Made by a program: the position numbers and the translations under genes. A model generated the notes under the pieces. The model saw only the letters and a list, made by a program, of their open reading frames with translations, had not been told where the DNA came from and did not search any database. A DNA stretch of 48,804 nucleotides from a virus. This document shows, piece after piece, positions 1-7,386 of the stretch. The DNA lies in the IMG/VR virus record IMGVR_UViG_3300032093_000211, positions 1 to 48,804 of that record. One strand, given 5' to 3'. How positions within the stretch are numbered: the first letter of the stretch is position 1; every line of letters starts with the position of its first letter.

Positions 1-599
1 GCAAGGGCTTCGTTATATCGTGAGATATAAGTGTTTTGAACGTCCTGCTCACCCTTCATAAAGGTGTAGGCTTCAAGCAATGAGCCATACAGGAGCACAG
101 AATCAAAGCGGTTACCTAGCCAGGTTGTACCGGCCGTGACAATAGATGTCGGGTAGTAAAAGTAGTGCAACTCCATTGAATACGAAGCATCTGGAGTCGG
201 GCCAAGGATGTATGAGTTTTGATCAAAGATGGCGTAATGGGTCGGCATCCCTCCGGTAGTCGGGTTTGGGAAAGCCTCACGGATGTACTCAACGTCTTTA
301 TTTAACAGGAAATGCTGCACCCCATCCCCATCAATTACGGACAGGGAGAAGTTAGCCAGCCAATCAGTCGGGACGCTTAAGTACTTATTGCCGGATGTGC
401 AGTTTCCCGTCACATTCTTGCGAAGGTCGGGGATCTGGACTGAGTTAAATACACGCTGTTCAGCCTGCTGGATGAACGTGTCAATCTGAGATTTAGTCAG
501 AAAGTCAGTAGTCGTAGCAGTGGTAGTAGCGACTACCGTATCAGGAAAGTCGTTTTCGCAATAAGCCTGAATTGTCTGAAACAGCGTCTGGTAGTTCAT
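1..599 (-). CDS. Head-to-tail adaptor-like neck protein, C-terminus beyond window
   Basis: The frame opens at an ATG (597-599) and runs without a stop to the window edge, giving 199 residues. The N-terminus (MNYQTLFQTIQAYCEND), the QAEQRVFNSVQIPDLRKNV segment and the later LHYFYYPTSIVTAGTTWLG segment resemble the small adaptor proteins that sit below the portal in podovirus-like phages (SU10/gp4-like). The likely role is joining head and tail in the virion. The ATG touches the stop of the upstream 48-residue gene, so the two are probably translationally coupled. The family usually ends shortly after this point, so only a short C-terminal piece is missing. Family assignment is from recall. Confidence 0.7.
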   Translation of the reverse strand, partial: MNYQTLFQTIQAYCENDFPDTVVATTTATTTDFLTKSQIDTFIQQAEQRVFNSVQIPDLRKNVTGNCTSGNKYLSVPTDWLANFSLSVIDGDGVQHFLLNKDVEYIREAFPNPTTGGMPTHYAIFDQNSYILGPTPDASYSMELHYFYYPTSIVTAGTTWLGNRFDSVLLYGSLLEAYTFMKGEQDVQNTYISRYNEAL

Positions 600-746
600 T
601 TAGCCCATCTTCTTGCTGTGACTGTTCCCACGGGTCGTGTTTTTAGTTCCACGAGTCCGCTGAGTCTGAGTATTAGGAATCGCGTTGGGATACCCAGTAT
701 TAGTGGGGGGCAACGGAGCCGGTTTTGGGTCACGGTACTTTTGCAT
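600..746 (-). CDS. Small basic Pro/Thr-rich protein (48 aa)
   Basis: An ATG at 744-746 opens a 48-residue frame ending in TAA at 600-602. The product is rich in Pro, Thr, Asn, Arg and Lys (start MQKYRDPKPAPLPPTNTG, end HSKKMG). It fills the whole gap between the 62-residue gene and the adaptor gene, and its stop abuts the adaptor start codon, which is the tight packing seen elsewhere in this late operon. No family is recognised. Its basic charge resembles the other small Lys-rich proteins of the block, so a minor virion or DNA-contacting role is possible but unproven. Confidence 0.55.
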   Translation of the reverse strand: MQKYRDPKPAPLPPTNTGYPNAIPNTQTQRTRGTKNTTRGNSHSKKMG

Positions 747-748
747 GA

Positions 749-937
749 TTAGATCCCTGTCTTACGAACGCGCATCATGGGTGACTTCTGGTTGGCTACT
801 TTAGCCAGATTTCGGCCCATTTTCTTCATGTCCAGATTAGTTTTACCACCTGCCCGATAGCCTTTACCCCCGTGCATTTTTTTCTCGTGGGCTTTGACTT
901 CGGCCTTGGCGACCTTTTTCATTGCAGTCTTTTCCAT
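749..937 (-). CDS. Small Lys/Gly-rich late protein (62 aa)
   Basis: This 62-residue, strongly basic protein starts MEKTAMKKVAKAEVKAHEKK, followed by a Gly-rich HGGKGYRAGGK stretch and a KKMGRNLAKVANQK segment. It has no membrane segment or signal peptide. Similar short proteins recur beside neck genes in uncultured podovirus-like phages, to my recollection, without known function. A GGAG-like ribosome site precedes the ATG (reading TTAGGAGTAAAAGATG on the minus strand). It sits between the zinc-motif protein and the 48-residue gene in one operon. Confidence 0.6.
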   Translation of the reverse strand: MEKTAMKKVAKAEVKAHEKKMHGGKGYRAGGKTNLDMKKMGRNLAKVANQKSPMMRVRKTGI

Positions 938-946
938 CTTTTACTC

Positions 947-1384
947 CTAAGTAATGGTTACAGTTACTGTCCCTACTTCCCCGTTAGCCACTAGGTTATT
1001 GGGTAACCCGGATAACTGCAAGGGATCGTTCAAACCAACGGGATTCCACCCCCACTGGATCTGTCTGCTTCCGCCGGAGGGTGTACCAAAGGCGTCCACA
1101 TCCTCGTTTGGCAGATTTAAAGTCTCGGTCTGAATACCTGTCAAACCGGCCTGAATGTATGAATTGTCCCGGCGTGGATTTCTCAAAGCCTGCGGGTCGT
1201 AGACCGGATACATACCTAACTGCAACTGGGGTTGGTCCGGCTCCCAGCAGGTATGGCAAACCAGAAGGTTGATGTTCTTGGTCTTGATGACCAGTTTTTT
1301 CAACTCTTTCAGTTTGTATCGAAATCCGCATCTGTCGCATTCCGCTATCGCCCACTTGCCAGAGGCAAACTTTGGACCAGCCAT
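947..1384 (-). CDS. Zinc-knuckle late protein with VGTVTVT tail (145 aa)
   Basis: Two CxxC pairs (Cys16/Cys19 and Cys43/Cys46) separated by a basic segment form a likely zinc ribbon near the N-terminus. The remainder is Pro/Gly/Asn-rich and ends in GEVGTVTVTIT. A near-identical C-terminal string (GQVGTVTVT) ends the fragment at the right edge of the window, so the motif is shared by two late proteins. Position next to the neck protein genes suggests a minor structural or assembly role. I recall homologues in uncultured phages but no defined function. An overlapping 150-residue frame on the same strand is a shadow. Confidence 0.65.
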   Translation of the reverse strand: MAGPKFASGKWAIAECDRCGFRYKLKELKKLVIKTKNINLLVCHTCWEPDQPQLQLGMYPVYDPQALRNPRRDNSYIQAGLTGIQTETLNLPNEDVDAFGTPSGGSRQIQWGWNPVGLNDPLQLSGLPNNLVANGEVGTVTVTIT

Positions 1385-1392
1385 CGCTCACC

Positions 1393-2304
1393 TCAATAAA
1401 AGTACTGCCTTGGGGCCAGACGCAAGGAAGCCTTCTCACGGTCTTCACTTGAGCCCAGCAGCCATTGTTCTTCGTATGCGGCCTTCAACATATCAATCCT
1501 ACCCTCAGCCCCGGGTATCTTTAGGGACAGGTAATAGGCCAATCCTGCGGCCATACAGGGCAGCATACGAAAGGGGATGTCCTCGGTGTTAATACCATTT
1601 CCGGCGTCTTGAATTCGCCGTAGACGCCAATAAACAAAAGAATAGTAGTTAGACTGGTCTGGAGACGGCCAGACGTTGATGTTTGGTAGGTTCCTAATTG
1701 TCACTATTGCGCCGCTAGAGTGCCCGGCAGGGGTGCTGCCATCTACTCCACGGACACAGTTTTGTAGGGTATTCCCTGATATTTCGTTGTATCCGATGGT
1801 CTCGTTACCCAGTTTGATGAACCCGATGTAGTTCATGTTTTCCACAGAACTTAGGGTAATTGTGTTGGCAGACGAGTTAATAGTCGTTGTCAGGGTTTTG
1901 CCAGTAACGTTTTCTCCACCACTTTGCCTGTCTATCCAAACCTGTATGGGACGACCTTGCGCATTCTTGTTGGGGATCGTGGCATACGTGCTGCTTGAGA
2001 TCCGGTTGATATTGATGTCCGTCTGATCAATACCGGTCTGAGTTCGAACCACCATATCCATCAGGTCAATCGTATCGTTCTGCAAGGCATAAGTAATCTG
2101 ACCCTGATTAAGCGGGATAGAGCCCTGCTCGATAGTCCAGAGGTTAATCCCTCGGTTGGCCCATTCAATAGTCAAAAGGTTCATGCTACGGCGAGCCGTA
2201 CGCATGTCGTATCCAGTACGCAACTCCTGGCCGCAACGCTCAAAGGCTTCCTCAACGATATTGTTGAGGTCCAGATTAAAGGCGGTAGTACCTGTGGTAG
2301 CCAT
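1393..2304 (-). CDS. Virion neck/tail-connector structural protein (303 aa)
   Basis: The N-terminus (FNLDLNNIVEEAFERCGQELRTG, then RSMNLLTIEWANRGINLWTIEQ at about 39-60) is typical of a connector or packaged-DNA-stabilisation-like protein seen after the capsid genes of podovirus-like phages. Residues about 131-203 look like an inserted beta-rich module ending in RGVDGSTPAGHSSGAIV, a pattern I associate with phage tail appendage domains. The C-terminal part (YYSFVYWRLRRIQDAG) returns to the connector pattern. The gene ends 8 bases before the zinc-knuckle gene start. Exact role in the neck is inferred. Confidence 0.65.
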   Translation of the reverse strand: MATTGTTAFNLDLNNIVEEAFERCGQELRTGYDMRTARRSMNLLTIEWANRGINLWTIEQGSIPLNQGQITYALQNDTIDLMDMVVRTQTGIDQTDININRISSSTYATIPNKNAQGRPIQVWIDRQSGGENVTGKTLTTTINSSANTITLSSVENMNYIGFIKLGNETIGYNEISGNTLQNCVRGVDGSTPAGHSSGAIVTIRNLPNINVWPSPDQSNYYSFVYWRLRRIQDAGNGINTEDIPFRMLPCMAAGLAYYLSLKIPGAEGRIDMLKAAYEEQWLLGSSEDREKASLRLAPRQYFY

Positions 2305-2567
2305 TACGTTACTTTCCTGTGTCCTGCGGTTTTAGCAGCGATGCCCTTTGGTTGGGCGACAAACTGCTTTCCTTTGGCTTTTCCGGCTCGCTTGGCTCTA
2401 GTAGTGGCGGCATACTCTTGCGACGATAACGCTGAGATGGCGGCGGAAGGGAGGTATCTTTCCCCCGTAGCCTTCGGTCCCTGCGTAGAAGGTTTGCCAC
2501 TCTTAGTCCGCCATTTCTGGTCGGTCCACGCTTTCAGACTTCGCTGCGGCTTTTTCAAGTTCGACAT
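2304..2567 (-). CDS. Small basic conserved phage protein (87 aa)
   Basis: An 87-residue, Lys/Ala-rich protein with the segments QRSLKAWTDQKWRTKSGKPS, GERYLPSAAISALSSQEYAATTRAKRAGKAKGKQ and KGIAAKTAGHRK. The pattern matches small basic proteins of cyanophage-like and uncultured phages (possibly DUF5872), function unknown. The stop overlaps the start of the connector gene by one base. A competing 63-residue frame on the same strand lacks this conservation. DNA or virion association is a guess based on charge. Confidence 0.6.
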   Translation of the reverse strand: MSNLKKPQRSLKAWTDQKWRTKSGKPSTQGPKATGERYLPSAAISALSSQEYAATTRAKRAGKAKGKQFVAQPKGIAAKTAGHRKVT

Positions 2568-2662
2568 ACCGTTCTCTTTGCCTAATCTGCCTATAGTCGT
2601 CTGACGCTACCAAAATCCACCGAAATACATTGCCATCTGTTTTAGCATCGTATGTCGGAAAC

Positions 2663-2944
2663 CTAATCCCGGTACCCACCGCCCGCTTTCTTATACTGCA
2701 TAGCCAGCATTTGGGCTTTCCGAGCCGACCACTGGCCCGGAGCCCCACCCTTACCGCCAGCCTTAATACGCTCAAACAAAGACTTTCTCATGCCGGGTTT
2801 AGTGTAATTACCAGCCTCGTTCACCTTAGACTCACCGCCCTTGGCATACATCTTGACCTTATTCGGATCATCCTTGCGGGTGATCGTCTTAGCCTTTGGC
2901 ATCTTTGATGGGTTAATGATGCCCATCCCCCGGCTCGGTCTCAT
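2663..2944 (-). CDS. Small basic late protein (93 aa)
   Basis: The 93-residue product carries KVKMYAKGGESKVNEAGNYTKPGMRKSLFERIKAGGKGG and PGQWSARKAQMLAMQYKKAGGGY in pieces, a layout I recall from small proteins of many marine and freshwater phages, without function. Internal start MPKAKTITRKDD is an alternative at about residue 15. It ends 95 bases before the next gene start; that gap contains no gene I can support apart from a nine-codon ATG frame. The 90-residue frame overlapping its 3' end is a shadow. Confidence 0.6.
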   Translation of the reverse strand: MRPSRGMGIINPSKMPKAKTITRKDDPNKVKMYAKGGESKVNEAGNYTKPGMRKSLFERIKAGGKGGAPGQWSARKAQMLAMQYKKAGGGYRD

Positions 2945-3306
2945 CAGCAGTACCCGCCGCCCTTCATAGTCACAGCCTTACCTTTGGTCTTGCCTTTTTT
3001 AGCAATACCGTCAGCCTGTTTGTGACCAGCAGCCAAACCACCACCAGCCATCTTCTTGACCTTACCACCATATTTCATGCCTTTGGCTTCAGCCATCTCA
3101 TGCTTGATCATGGACTTGGGAGCGCCTTTTTTCTTCATAAAGGACACTTCTTTTTTCATCATTGCTTTGGACTCTTTCACGGTACCACCTTCCTTTTTAG
3201 TAAATTCACGTCCCACAGACTGGGGAACCCCCACCTTCTTTGCAAACTTTGGGTTGTTAGCCACCGCTTGCATAAACTTTTCTTGCTTGGCTGATACAGC
3301 AGGCAT
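2944..3306 (-). CDS. DUF3008-like small Lys/Gly-rich protein (120 aa)
   Basis: The N-terminus (MPAVSAKQEKFMQAVANNP) resembles DUF3008 proteins, which are short and of unknown function. The middle is Lys/Met-rich, and the C-terminal 45 residues are Gly/Lys-rich (YGGKVKKMAGGGLAAGHK, ADGIAKKGKTKGKAV, ending GGGYC). The ADGxAxKGKTxGK string recurs at the end of the neighbouring 165-residue protein and, in part, of the 106-residue protein. Stop and start codons overlap with both neighbours by one base, so it is part of the translationally coupled run. Confidence 0.6.
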   Translation of the reverse strand: MPAVSAKQEKFMQAVANNPKFAKKVGVPQSVGREFTKKEGGTVKESKAMMKKEVSFMKKKGAPKSMIKHEMAEAKGMKYGGKVKKMAGGGLAAGHKQADGIAKKGKTKGKAVTMKGGGYC

Positions 3307-3803
3307 CAGACCATCTTCCCACGGGTTTTACCCTTAACGGCACAGCCGTCTGCCCGTTTGGAGGCGGAACTCACCGTACCACCTTTCTTCATACCAACCA
3401 AAGACCGCAAACCGCGTTTAACATTTTCAGCCGCTCCCCTATAGGCCCCTTGCATCTTTTCTCCTGCAGCGGCTTGTTTTTCAGCAAAAGTTCTAGACTT
3501 GGGAGTTTCTGATTTTGATGCAGACTTTGGAGCGGCCAAATCTGTGGTGTATTTTTTACCCATGTACTCAAACGTCTTGTCACCAGACTTACGAGCCTCA
3601 GCAAAAGCCTCTTTGAAGGAAGCCATTTTTGCGGGTTCGGCTTTAGCAGCCTCAGCAGCCTCACGCAAGGGTTTAGCAATCTTTTCGCCTTCGTACTCTA
3701 CTGCCTCTCGGTCAGCCGCAAGACGTAAATTTTTAGCGTCATCAGACGAATCGTAATCTGACTCGACAGTTTTACCAACGGCATAACGTTTAACCCGTTT
3801 CAT
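3306..3803 (-). CDS. Lys/Ala-rich late protein with KGKTRGKMV tail (165 aa)
   Basis: The 165-residue product is highly charged. It contains FKEAFAEARKSGDKTFEYMG followed by KKYTTDLAAP, a short motif I recall in several uncultured phage proteins near the neck genes. It ends in ADGCAVKGKTRGKMV, nearly the same as the end of the 106-residue protein encoded at 4040-4360, and the 3' DNA ends of the two genes are also nearly identical. No enzyme motif or membrane segment is visible. A packaged or capsid-targeted protein is possible, but this is inference. Confidence 0.6.
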   Translation of the reverse strand: MKRVKRYAVGKTVESDYDSSDDAKNLRLAADREAVEYEGEKIAKPLREAAEAAKAEPAKMASFKEAFAEARKSGDKTFEYMGKKYTTDLAAPKSASKSETPKSRTFAEKQAAAGEKMQGAYRGAAENVKRGLRSLVGMKKGGTVSSASKRADGCAVKGKTRGKMV

Positions 3804-3806
3804 TTC

Positions 3807-4040
3807 TTACCCCTTTTGAATAAGCCCATCAATTTTGTTTTCAAGGCGGTTAAACCTTGCATCAATGTGTTCCACCAACTTTGTAATTTCTGCTTGAGTG
3901 ACGTTATCACGAGCCACCTCCTCACGAGTCTTGTTAAGAAGGATGTTGAGCCTGCTGATTTCTGAAGCCTTTTCATGGCCCATATAGGCAAGAATGCCTA
4001 TCAGCGTAGTCAACACCATATTCCAAAGCATCATTTCCAT
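3807..4040 (-). CDS. Small membrane protein with coiled coil (77 aa)
   Basis: A single hydrophobic segment (residues about 4-22, MLWNMVLTTLIGILAYMG) is followed by a charged helical region with heptad-like spacing (ISRLNILLNKTREEVARDN and ITKLVEHIDARFNRLENKI). The layout, N-terminal anchor plus coiled coil, is seen in spanin-like or tail-associated membrane proteins of phages. No holin or spanin family could be assigned. It is the only clear membrane protein of the late block on this strand, so a role in lysis or DNA entry is worth testing. Start overlaps the upstream stop by one base. Confidence 0.55.
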   Translation of the reverse strand: MEMMLWNMVLTTLIGILAYMGHEKASEISRLNILLNKTREEVARDNVTQAEITKLVEHIDARFNRLENKIDGLIQKG

Positions 4041-4360
4041 CAGACCATCTTCCCTCGGGTCTTGCCACGAATCTCACAACCACCCCCACGAACAGAGCCA
4101 CCTTCTTTACAGTTCCATGCACGAAGGCTCTTGTTGATGCGAGAGTTTGGATCGTTGGCCGTTTTGGCTGACGTTAATTTCTTTTTCATACCCTTCATCC
4201 GGGCACAAAATGAATCTCTACGAGACCCACCTTCAGGCTGTGGGCGCTTTAGTCCGGGTTTGCCGGGGTTAGCAGCGTTGTAAGAAGCACGTCCCTTAGC
4301 GTTCAAACCACCGCTTGGGTTCTTGCCTTCTTTACGTTGCCATGCCGGAGTCTTAGCCAT
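4040..4360 (-). CDS. DUF6321-like small protein with RGKTRGKMV tail (106 aa)
   Basis: I place the start at ATG 4358-4360, overlapping the glycosyltransferase stop, because the family-like N-terminus is MAKTPAWQRKEGKNPSGGLN; an upstream in-frame ATG would lie inside the neighbour. The segments KGRASYNAANPGKPGLK and RRDSFCARMKGMKKK fit the DUF6321-like proteins of phages, function unknown. The protein ends GGGCEIRGKTRGKMV, shared with the 165-residue neighbour. Highly basic, no membrane segment. Confidence 0.6.
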   Translation of the reverse strand: MAKTPAWQRKEGKNPSGGLNAKGRASYNAANPGKPGLKRPQPEGGSRRDSFCARMKGMKKKLTSAKTANDPNSRINKSLRAWNCKEGGSVRGGGCEIRGKTRGKMV

Positions 4361-5087
4361 TTGCAACCTTATCTTGGACCATGCGGGGGTAGAAGGCTTC
4401 CCTACCAAAGTCGCCTGCGTACTCTATGGTTCCCATGTGGCCCAGTTTAATGGTGGGATCTACCCAGACCTCATACCCAATCTCGCGGGCGCGGTCACAG
4501 AATAGATAGTCTTCACCAACGTAAGAATTATCCTTGACCATGAAGTCAAAGACCGCCGATAAAGTGCGCTCAGTCTTATCGTCCCAGTAGGACCACTGAG
4601 GATTGTTAGCCACCAGATCCTCTAGCACTTTGCGCTTGATCATCATAAAAGCCGTGGCAACCCGCTTGGCTCGTACCAGCCCCATGTTGTTCATAATGAC
4701 TTTACCGTCATCTTCATCAAGGGTAACTATGTAGGTCTTCTCAACCTTACGAGCACAAGGAATGCCAGCAGCAATCCCAATGTTAGGTTCGGATACCCAA
4801 GCCAAAAGCCGGAAAATGTCTTGCGGCTCAAAGTTGATGTCCGCATCAATAAACATTAGTTCCGTTGCGTCAGACTCCAAGAAGTCTGCAACTAAAAGAT
4901 TACGTGCCCGTGATACCACGGAACACCCACAAATACTTCCTACAGCAGCCTGAATACCATGAGGCGGTGCATCTTGCGCGAACCGCATCAAAGAAATAGC
5001 CTGTTTGAGTGAAACTTTGTGGTCGTAAGCAGGTATGCCGAAGAAGATCTTCTTGCCTGCCAACGTGTAACCTTTTTCATTTTGCAT
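4353..5087 (-). CDS. GT-A fold glycosyltransferase-like protein (244 aa)
   Basis: This 244-residue protein has a glycosyltransferase family 2-like layout: N-terminal IFFGIPAYD (nucleotide-binding strand), SRARNLLVADFLES, and the DxD metal site in LMFIDADINF (Asp81/Asp83). The late acidic motif GEDYLFCDRAREIGYEVWVDPTIKLGHMGT is also typical. It would transfer a sugar from a nucleotide sugar; the acceptor is unknown. Placement among virion genes suggests glycosylation of a capsid or tail protein. A second, divergent copy lies in the early block at 24869-25660. The enzyme class is well supported; the substrate is inference. Confidence 0.75.
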   Translation of the reverse strand: MQNEKGYTLAGKKIFFGIPAYDHKVSLKQAISLMRFAQDAPPHGIQAAVGSICGCSVVSRARNLLVADFLESDATELMFIDADINFEPQDIFRLLAWVSEPNIGIAAGIPCARKVEKTYIVTLDEDDGKVIMNNMGLVRAKRVATAFMMIKRKVLEDLVANNPQWSYWDDKTERTLSAVFDFMVKDNSYVGEDYLFCDRAREIGYEVWVDPTIKLGHMGTIEYAGDFGREAFYPRMVQDKVANG

Positions 5088-5090
5088 GGA

Positions 5091-5579
5091 TCACCCGTAG
5101 TAGACGGTTAATGGGACACTATTTTCTAGGAAAACACGTACCCCATTTTGAGCCAAGATACCTTCGCCGGGGATAATATTAAATACGTCGTTGCCGGTTG
5201 AAACCGTGCTAATCACAAGCACATCGTTATAAACAGTTGCAACACCAGAAGCATCTCCTGTATTGGCAACCGCTACCGTAAACGTATTTGCATCTACTAC
5301 CGTCGCAACTTGGTAAAAGTCATCAGTGGGGTTTGTTCCACCAGACCAATCAATAAATGCCCAGTCGCCAACAATCAAACCGTGTCTAGCCGCTGTAACC
5401 GTTGCAACAGTAGTTGACCGAGCGTATGTACCCGCGATTGCAAAATTGTCGTATAGCCCAACTGTTCCAGCACTCGATGTTGCAGCGCCAAACTGAAACG
5501 CTTTTACACGAGTTCGGAATGGTAGGACTAAGCCCGACGCAATCGCATATTGCGATTTAACGTCATATTGCATACCCAT
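5091..5579 (-). CDS. Beta-rich virion-associated protein (162 aa)
   Basis: I choose ATG 5577-5579 (MGMQYDVKSQ), seven bases after a GGAG, because the longer frame would overlap the small 52-residue gene. The product is Val/Thr/Gly-rich with predicted beta strands. The centre (ATVTAARHGLIVGDWAFIDW, then DDFYQVATVVDANTFTVAVA) resembles a small beta domain common in phage virion surface proteins, where HGL and GD mark turns. Likely a minor head or tail surface protein. No catalytic motif is seen. Confidence 0.55.
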   Translation of the reverse strand: MGMQYDVKSQYAIASGLVLPFRTRVKAFQFGAATSSAGTVGLYDNFAIAGTYARSTTVATVTAARHGLIVGDWAFIDWSGGTNPTDDFYQVATVVDANTFTVAVANTGDASGVATVYNDVLVISTVSTGNDVFNIIPGEGILAQNGVRVFLENSVPLTVYYG

Positions 5580-5580
5580 A

Positions 5581-5739
5581 TCATTTCTCCGTTTCCTGTT
5601 CGGGGAGATCAAGGCGATCTATCAACGCCGTCATCGTGTCAATCGCCGCTTGGGAAGCAACGGCCACATCATGTGCGTGGTTCCGTTGCTCTTCCATTTT
5701 CTTGATCTCCGATTGCAAAAACTCTTTCGTTATCTGCAT
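5581..5739 (-). CDS. Small helical protein (52 aa)
   Basis: ATG 5737-5739 overlaps the stop of the upstream gene by one base, and TGA 5581-5583 lies just before the next start. The 52-residue product (MQITKEFLQSEIKKMEEQRN, ending LPEQETEK) is predicted to be almost wholly helical and amphipathic, like a short coiled coil. This is a standard small gene that fills the space between two virion genes. Function unknown; similar short helical proteins accompany capsid genes in related phages. Confidence 0.6.
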   Translation of the reverse strand: MQITKEFLQSEIKKMEEQRNHAHDVAVASQAAIDTMTALIDRLDLPEQETEK

Positions 5740-6323
5740 TAGGCTTCAATTGCATACAAGAAGTACGCAGTACCAGCCGAATCAACGAAACGGATTTTTT
5801 GGGTAGCGGTAGTAGACGTACCACCAATCGGGGCAACCATAGCATCTGGCAGGTTAAACAGATTGGTAATTGTTCCTGCACCACTGTTAGTTACACGGAT
5901 AAACGAAGCATTTCCGGGCAATGTTGCGCCAGCACCAAGGTCAGAATCAACTTGCAGGGCGGCAACCGTGCCACCAACCGTTACGCTGGCTGCGGCACCA
6001 AGGGTAACCCGCAGGCCGTTAGCGGCACCAGAGATCGAGCCACCGGTATTAACCGACAGGGAAATATGTCCGCCGTTTACAGTTCCGCCGGTAGCGGCAT
6101 TAGCGCCGGTAACACGGGTCAGCCAGCGGCCAGTCTCACCTGAGCCAGTGGAAGTAAACGTCAGACGGGAATAGTTCAGACGTACATCGCCAGTCGTATT
6201 TGAGGCGGTTACGTAGGAAGAAGATACGTTGGAAGCAGTAGTAACAACGATGGGGTCAGAAGCCGTGCCGCCAATAAAACCGTTATTTGACGCGACTGGG
6301 CCCGAAAAAGTGGTCAGTGCCAT
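5739..6323 (-). CDS. Beta-rich virion surface protein near capsid gene (194 aa)
   Basis: Start ATG 6321-6323 (MALTTFSGPVASNNGF) is preferred over an upstream ATG because an AAAGG ribosome site lies at good distance and MALTTFSGPV is the pattern I recall for this family. The rest is Gly/Thr/Ala/Val-rich repeated beta sequence (GGHISLSVNTGGSISGAANG and similar), with no charge clusters. It sits directly after the capsid gene and its terminator, so a capsid decoration or fibre-like role is likely. The function is inferred from position and composition. Confidence 0.6.
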   Translation of the reverse strand: MALTTFSGPVASNNGFIGGTASDPIVVTTASNVSSSYVTASNTTGDVRLNYSRLTFTSTGSGETGRWLTRVTGANAATGGTVNGGHISLSVNTGGSISGAANGLRVTLGAAASVTVGGTVAALQVDSDLGAGATLPGNASFIRVTNSGAGTITNLFNLPDAMVAPIGGTSTTATQKIRFVDSAGTAYFLYAIEA

Positions 6324-6421
6324 GATGAACCTTTCGTGTAGTAGCACATCGCCATACCGTCTCTACTAAGTCTGCTAGGTCAGTCGGTAAGGCTAAAAAT
6401 CCTAGTACCTTGAGAATACAA

Positions 6422-6447
6422 CAAAAGGGGGGTTTTGCAACCCCCCT
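6422..6447 (-). terminator. Terminator after major capsid gene
   Basis: On the minus strand, AGGGGGG and CCCCCCT arms pair around a short loop (TTGCAAAA) and are followed by TTTTGTTG. It begins about 17 bases after the capsid stop codon. A partial terminator here would give more capsid transcript than downstream transcript. The 140-base gap up to the next gene holds no convincing promoter. Confidence 0.75.
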
Positions 6448-6463
6448 CCCTTACAGCACCTTA

Positions 6464-7375
6464 TCAGGGCGAGCCTGCGGAGCCGAACACGCCAAGCGGA
6501 TCCGACCAACCGAAGGAATAACGCTCACGGGCCTTGTAACGGACGTTGCCAGTGTCGAAGTCGCCGTCCATTGATGTTGCCATCGGGGTACGAACGAAAT
6601 GCTTCAGACCATTGGGAACATCAGTCGTCAGGAACCAAGCATCCGGATCGGTCAAGAAGTGGTTAACGGTGTAACCCTCTGGGATCGAACCATTGCTCTT
6701 CAGAGCGTTGATGTCGTTGTCGGCCGTGCCAACACGCAGTTCCGTCTCAAGAATACGAGTCGCAACGAACATGTTTGACGGGGCAACAACCAGTTTGCGC
6801 GGCTTTGCAGCAATCAGCAGGCCACGCTCGTCAGTCCATGCGGCGATCTGAATAACGGCGGCCTCAAGGGAGGTCTCCGACAGGTCGGCAGGGGTTGACG
6901 GGATGTTGCTGTTGGTGCCACCAGAGACCAGCGGATGCGATGCGCTGAACAGGGGTACGCCATCGCCACCGGTATAGTCGGTATCAAAGCCGTTGTTCAG
7001 GATTGCAGCAGCCTTAGTCTGCTTGGTGTATGACATAGCACGAGCCAGAGCCTTGGTATACCGGCTGGACAGGGAGTCATAGAGGTTGTCCTCGATTGCC
7101 TCTTCCGTCAGCGAGAAGCCCAGAGCAATGGTTTCGTGGTTATAGCGAGCAGTCCATGCCTCTTGACCGTTGTCATACGCGATGGCAGAACCTTCGTTTT
7201 TGACAGGTGCGGCTGAGAAGCCAGACAGTTTGGTTTCTTCTTCGAAGGAACGCTCAGAGGTCTCGGTATCGAAAATCTCTTTATGCTCTTCGCCGTAACG
7301 AGCATACTCAAGACCAAACAGGGCGTTCAGTCCAGGGAGCAGTTCCTTCAGTAGTTGTGCGCGTGAAATAGCCAT
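6464..7375 (-). CDS. Major capsid protein
   Basis: The 303-residue product fits a compact HK97-fold capsid protein, close in layout to Mu gpT-like major head subunits. The sequence includes FGLEYARYGEEHKEIFDTE, a segment around ALGFSLTEEAIEDNLYDSL, PLFSASHPLVSGGT and the C-terminal KARERYSFGWSDPLGVFGS. There is no long N-terminal delta domain, matching the separate scaffold gene upstream. AAGGAG lies 8 bases before the ATG. The gene order portal, co-chaperonin, scaffold, head protein, capsid and the dedicated terminator support the call. Confidence 0.85.
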   Translation of the reverse strand: MAISRAQLLKELLPGLNALFGLEYARYGEEHKEIFDTETSERSFEEETKLSGFSAAPVKNEGSAIAYDNGQEAWTARYNHETIALGFSLTEEAIEDNLYDSLSSRYTKALARAMSYTKQTKAAAILNNGFDTDYTGGDGVPLFSASHPLVSGGTNSNIPSTPADLSETSLEAAVIQIAAWTDERGLLIAAKPRKLVVAPSNMFVATRILETELRVGTADNDINALKSNGSIPEGYTVNHFLTDPDAWFLTTDVPNGLKHFVRTPMATSMDGDFDTGNVRYKARERYSFGWSDPLGVFGSAGSP

Positions 7376-7386
7376 TTATTCGCTCC

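Noticed and set aside
2590-2605. CCTATAGTCGTCTGAC, similar to the regulatory palindrome
   Set aside because: Only the left half matches; the right half does not restore symmetry, and it lies between late genes, so it is probably chance.
2503-2775. 90-residue minus frame overlapping two small late genes
   Set aside because: It overlaps the conserved 93-residue gene in another frame and shows no conserved pattern.
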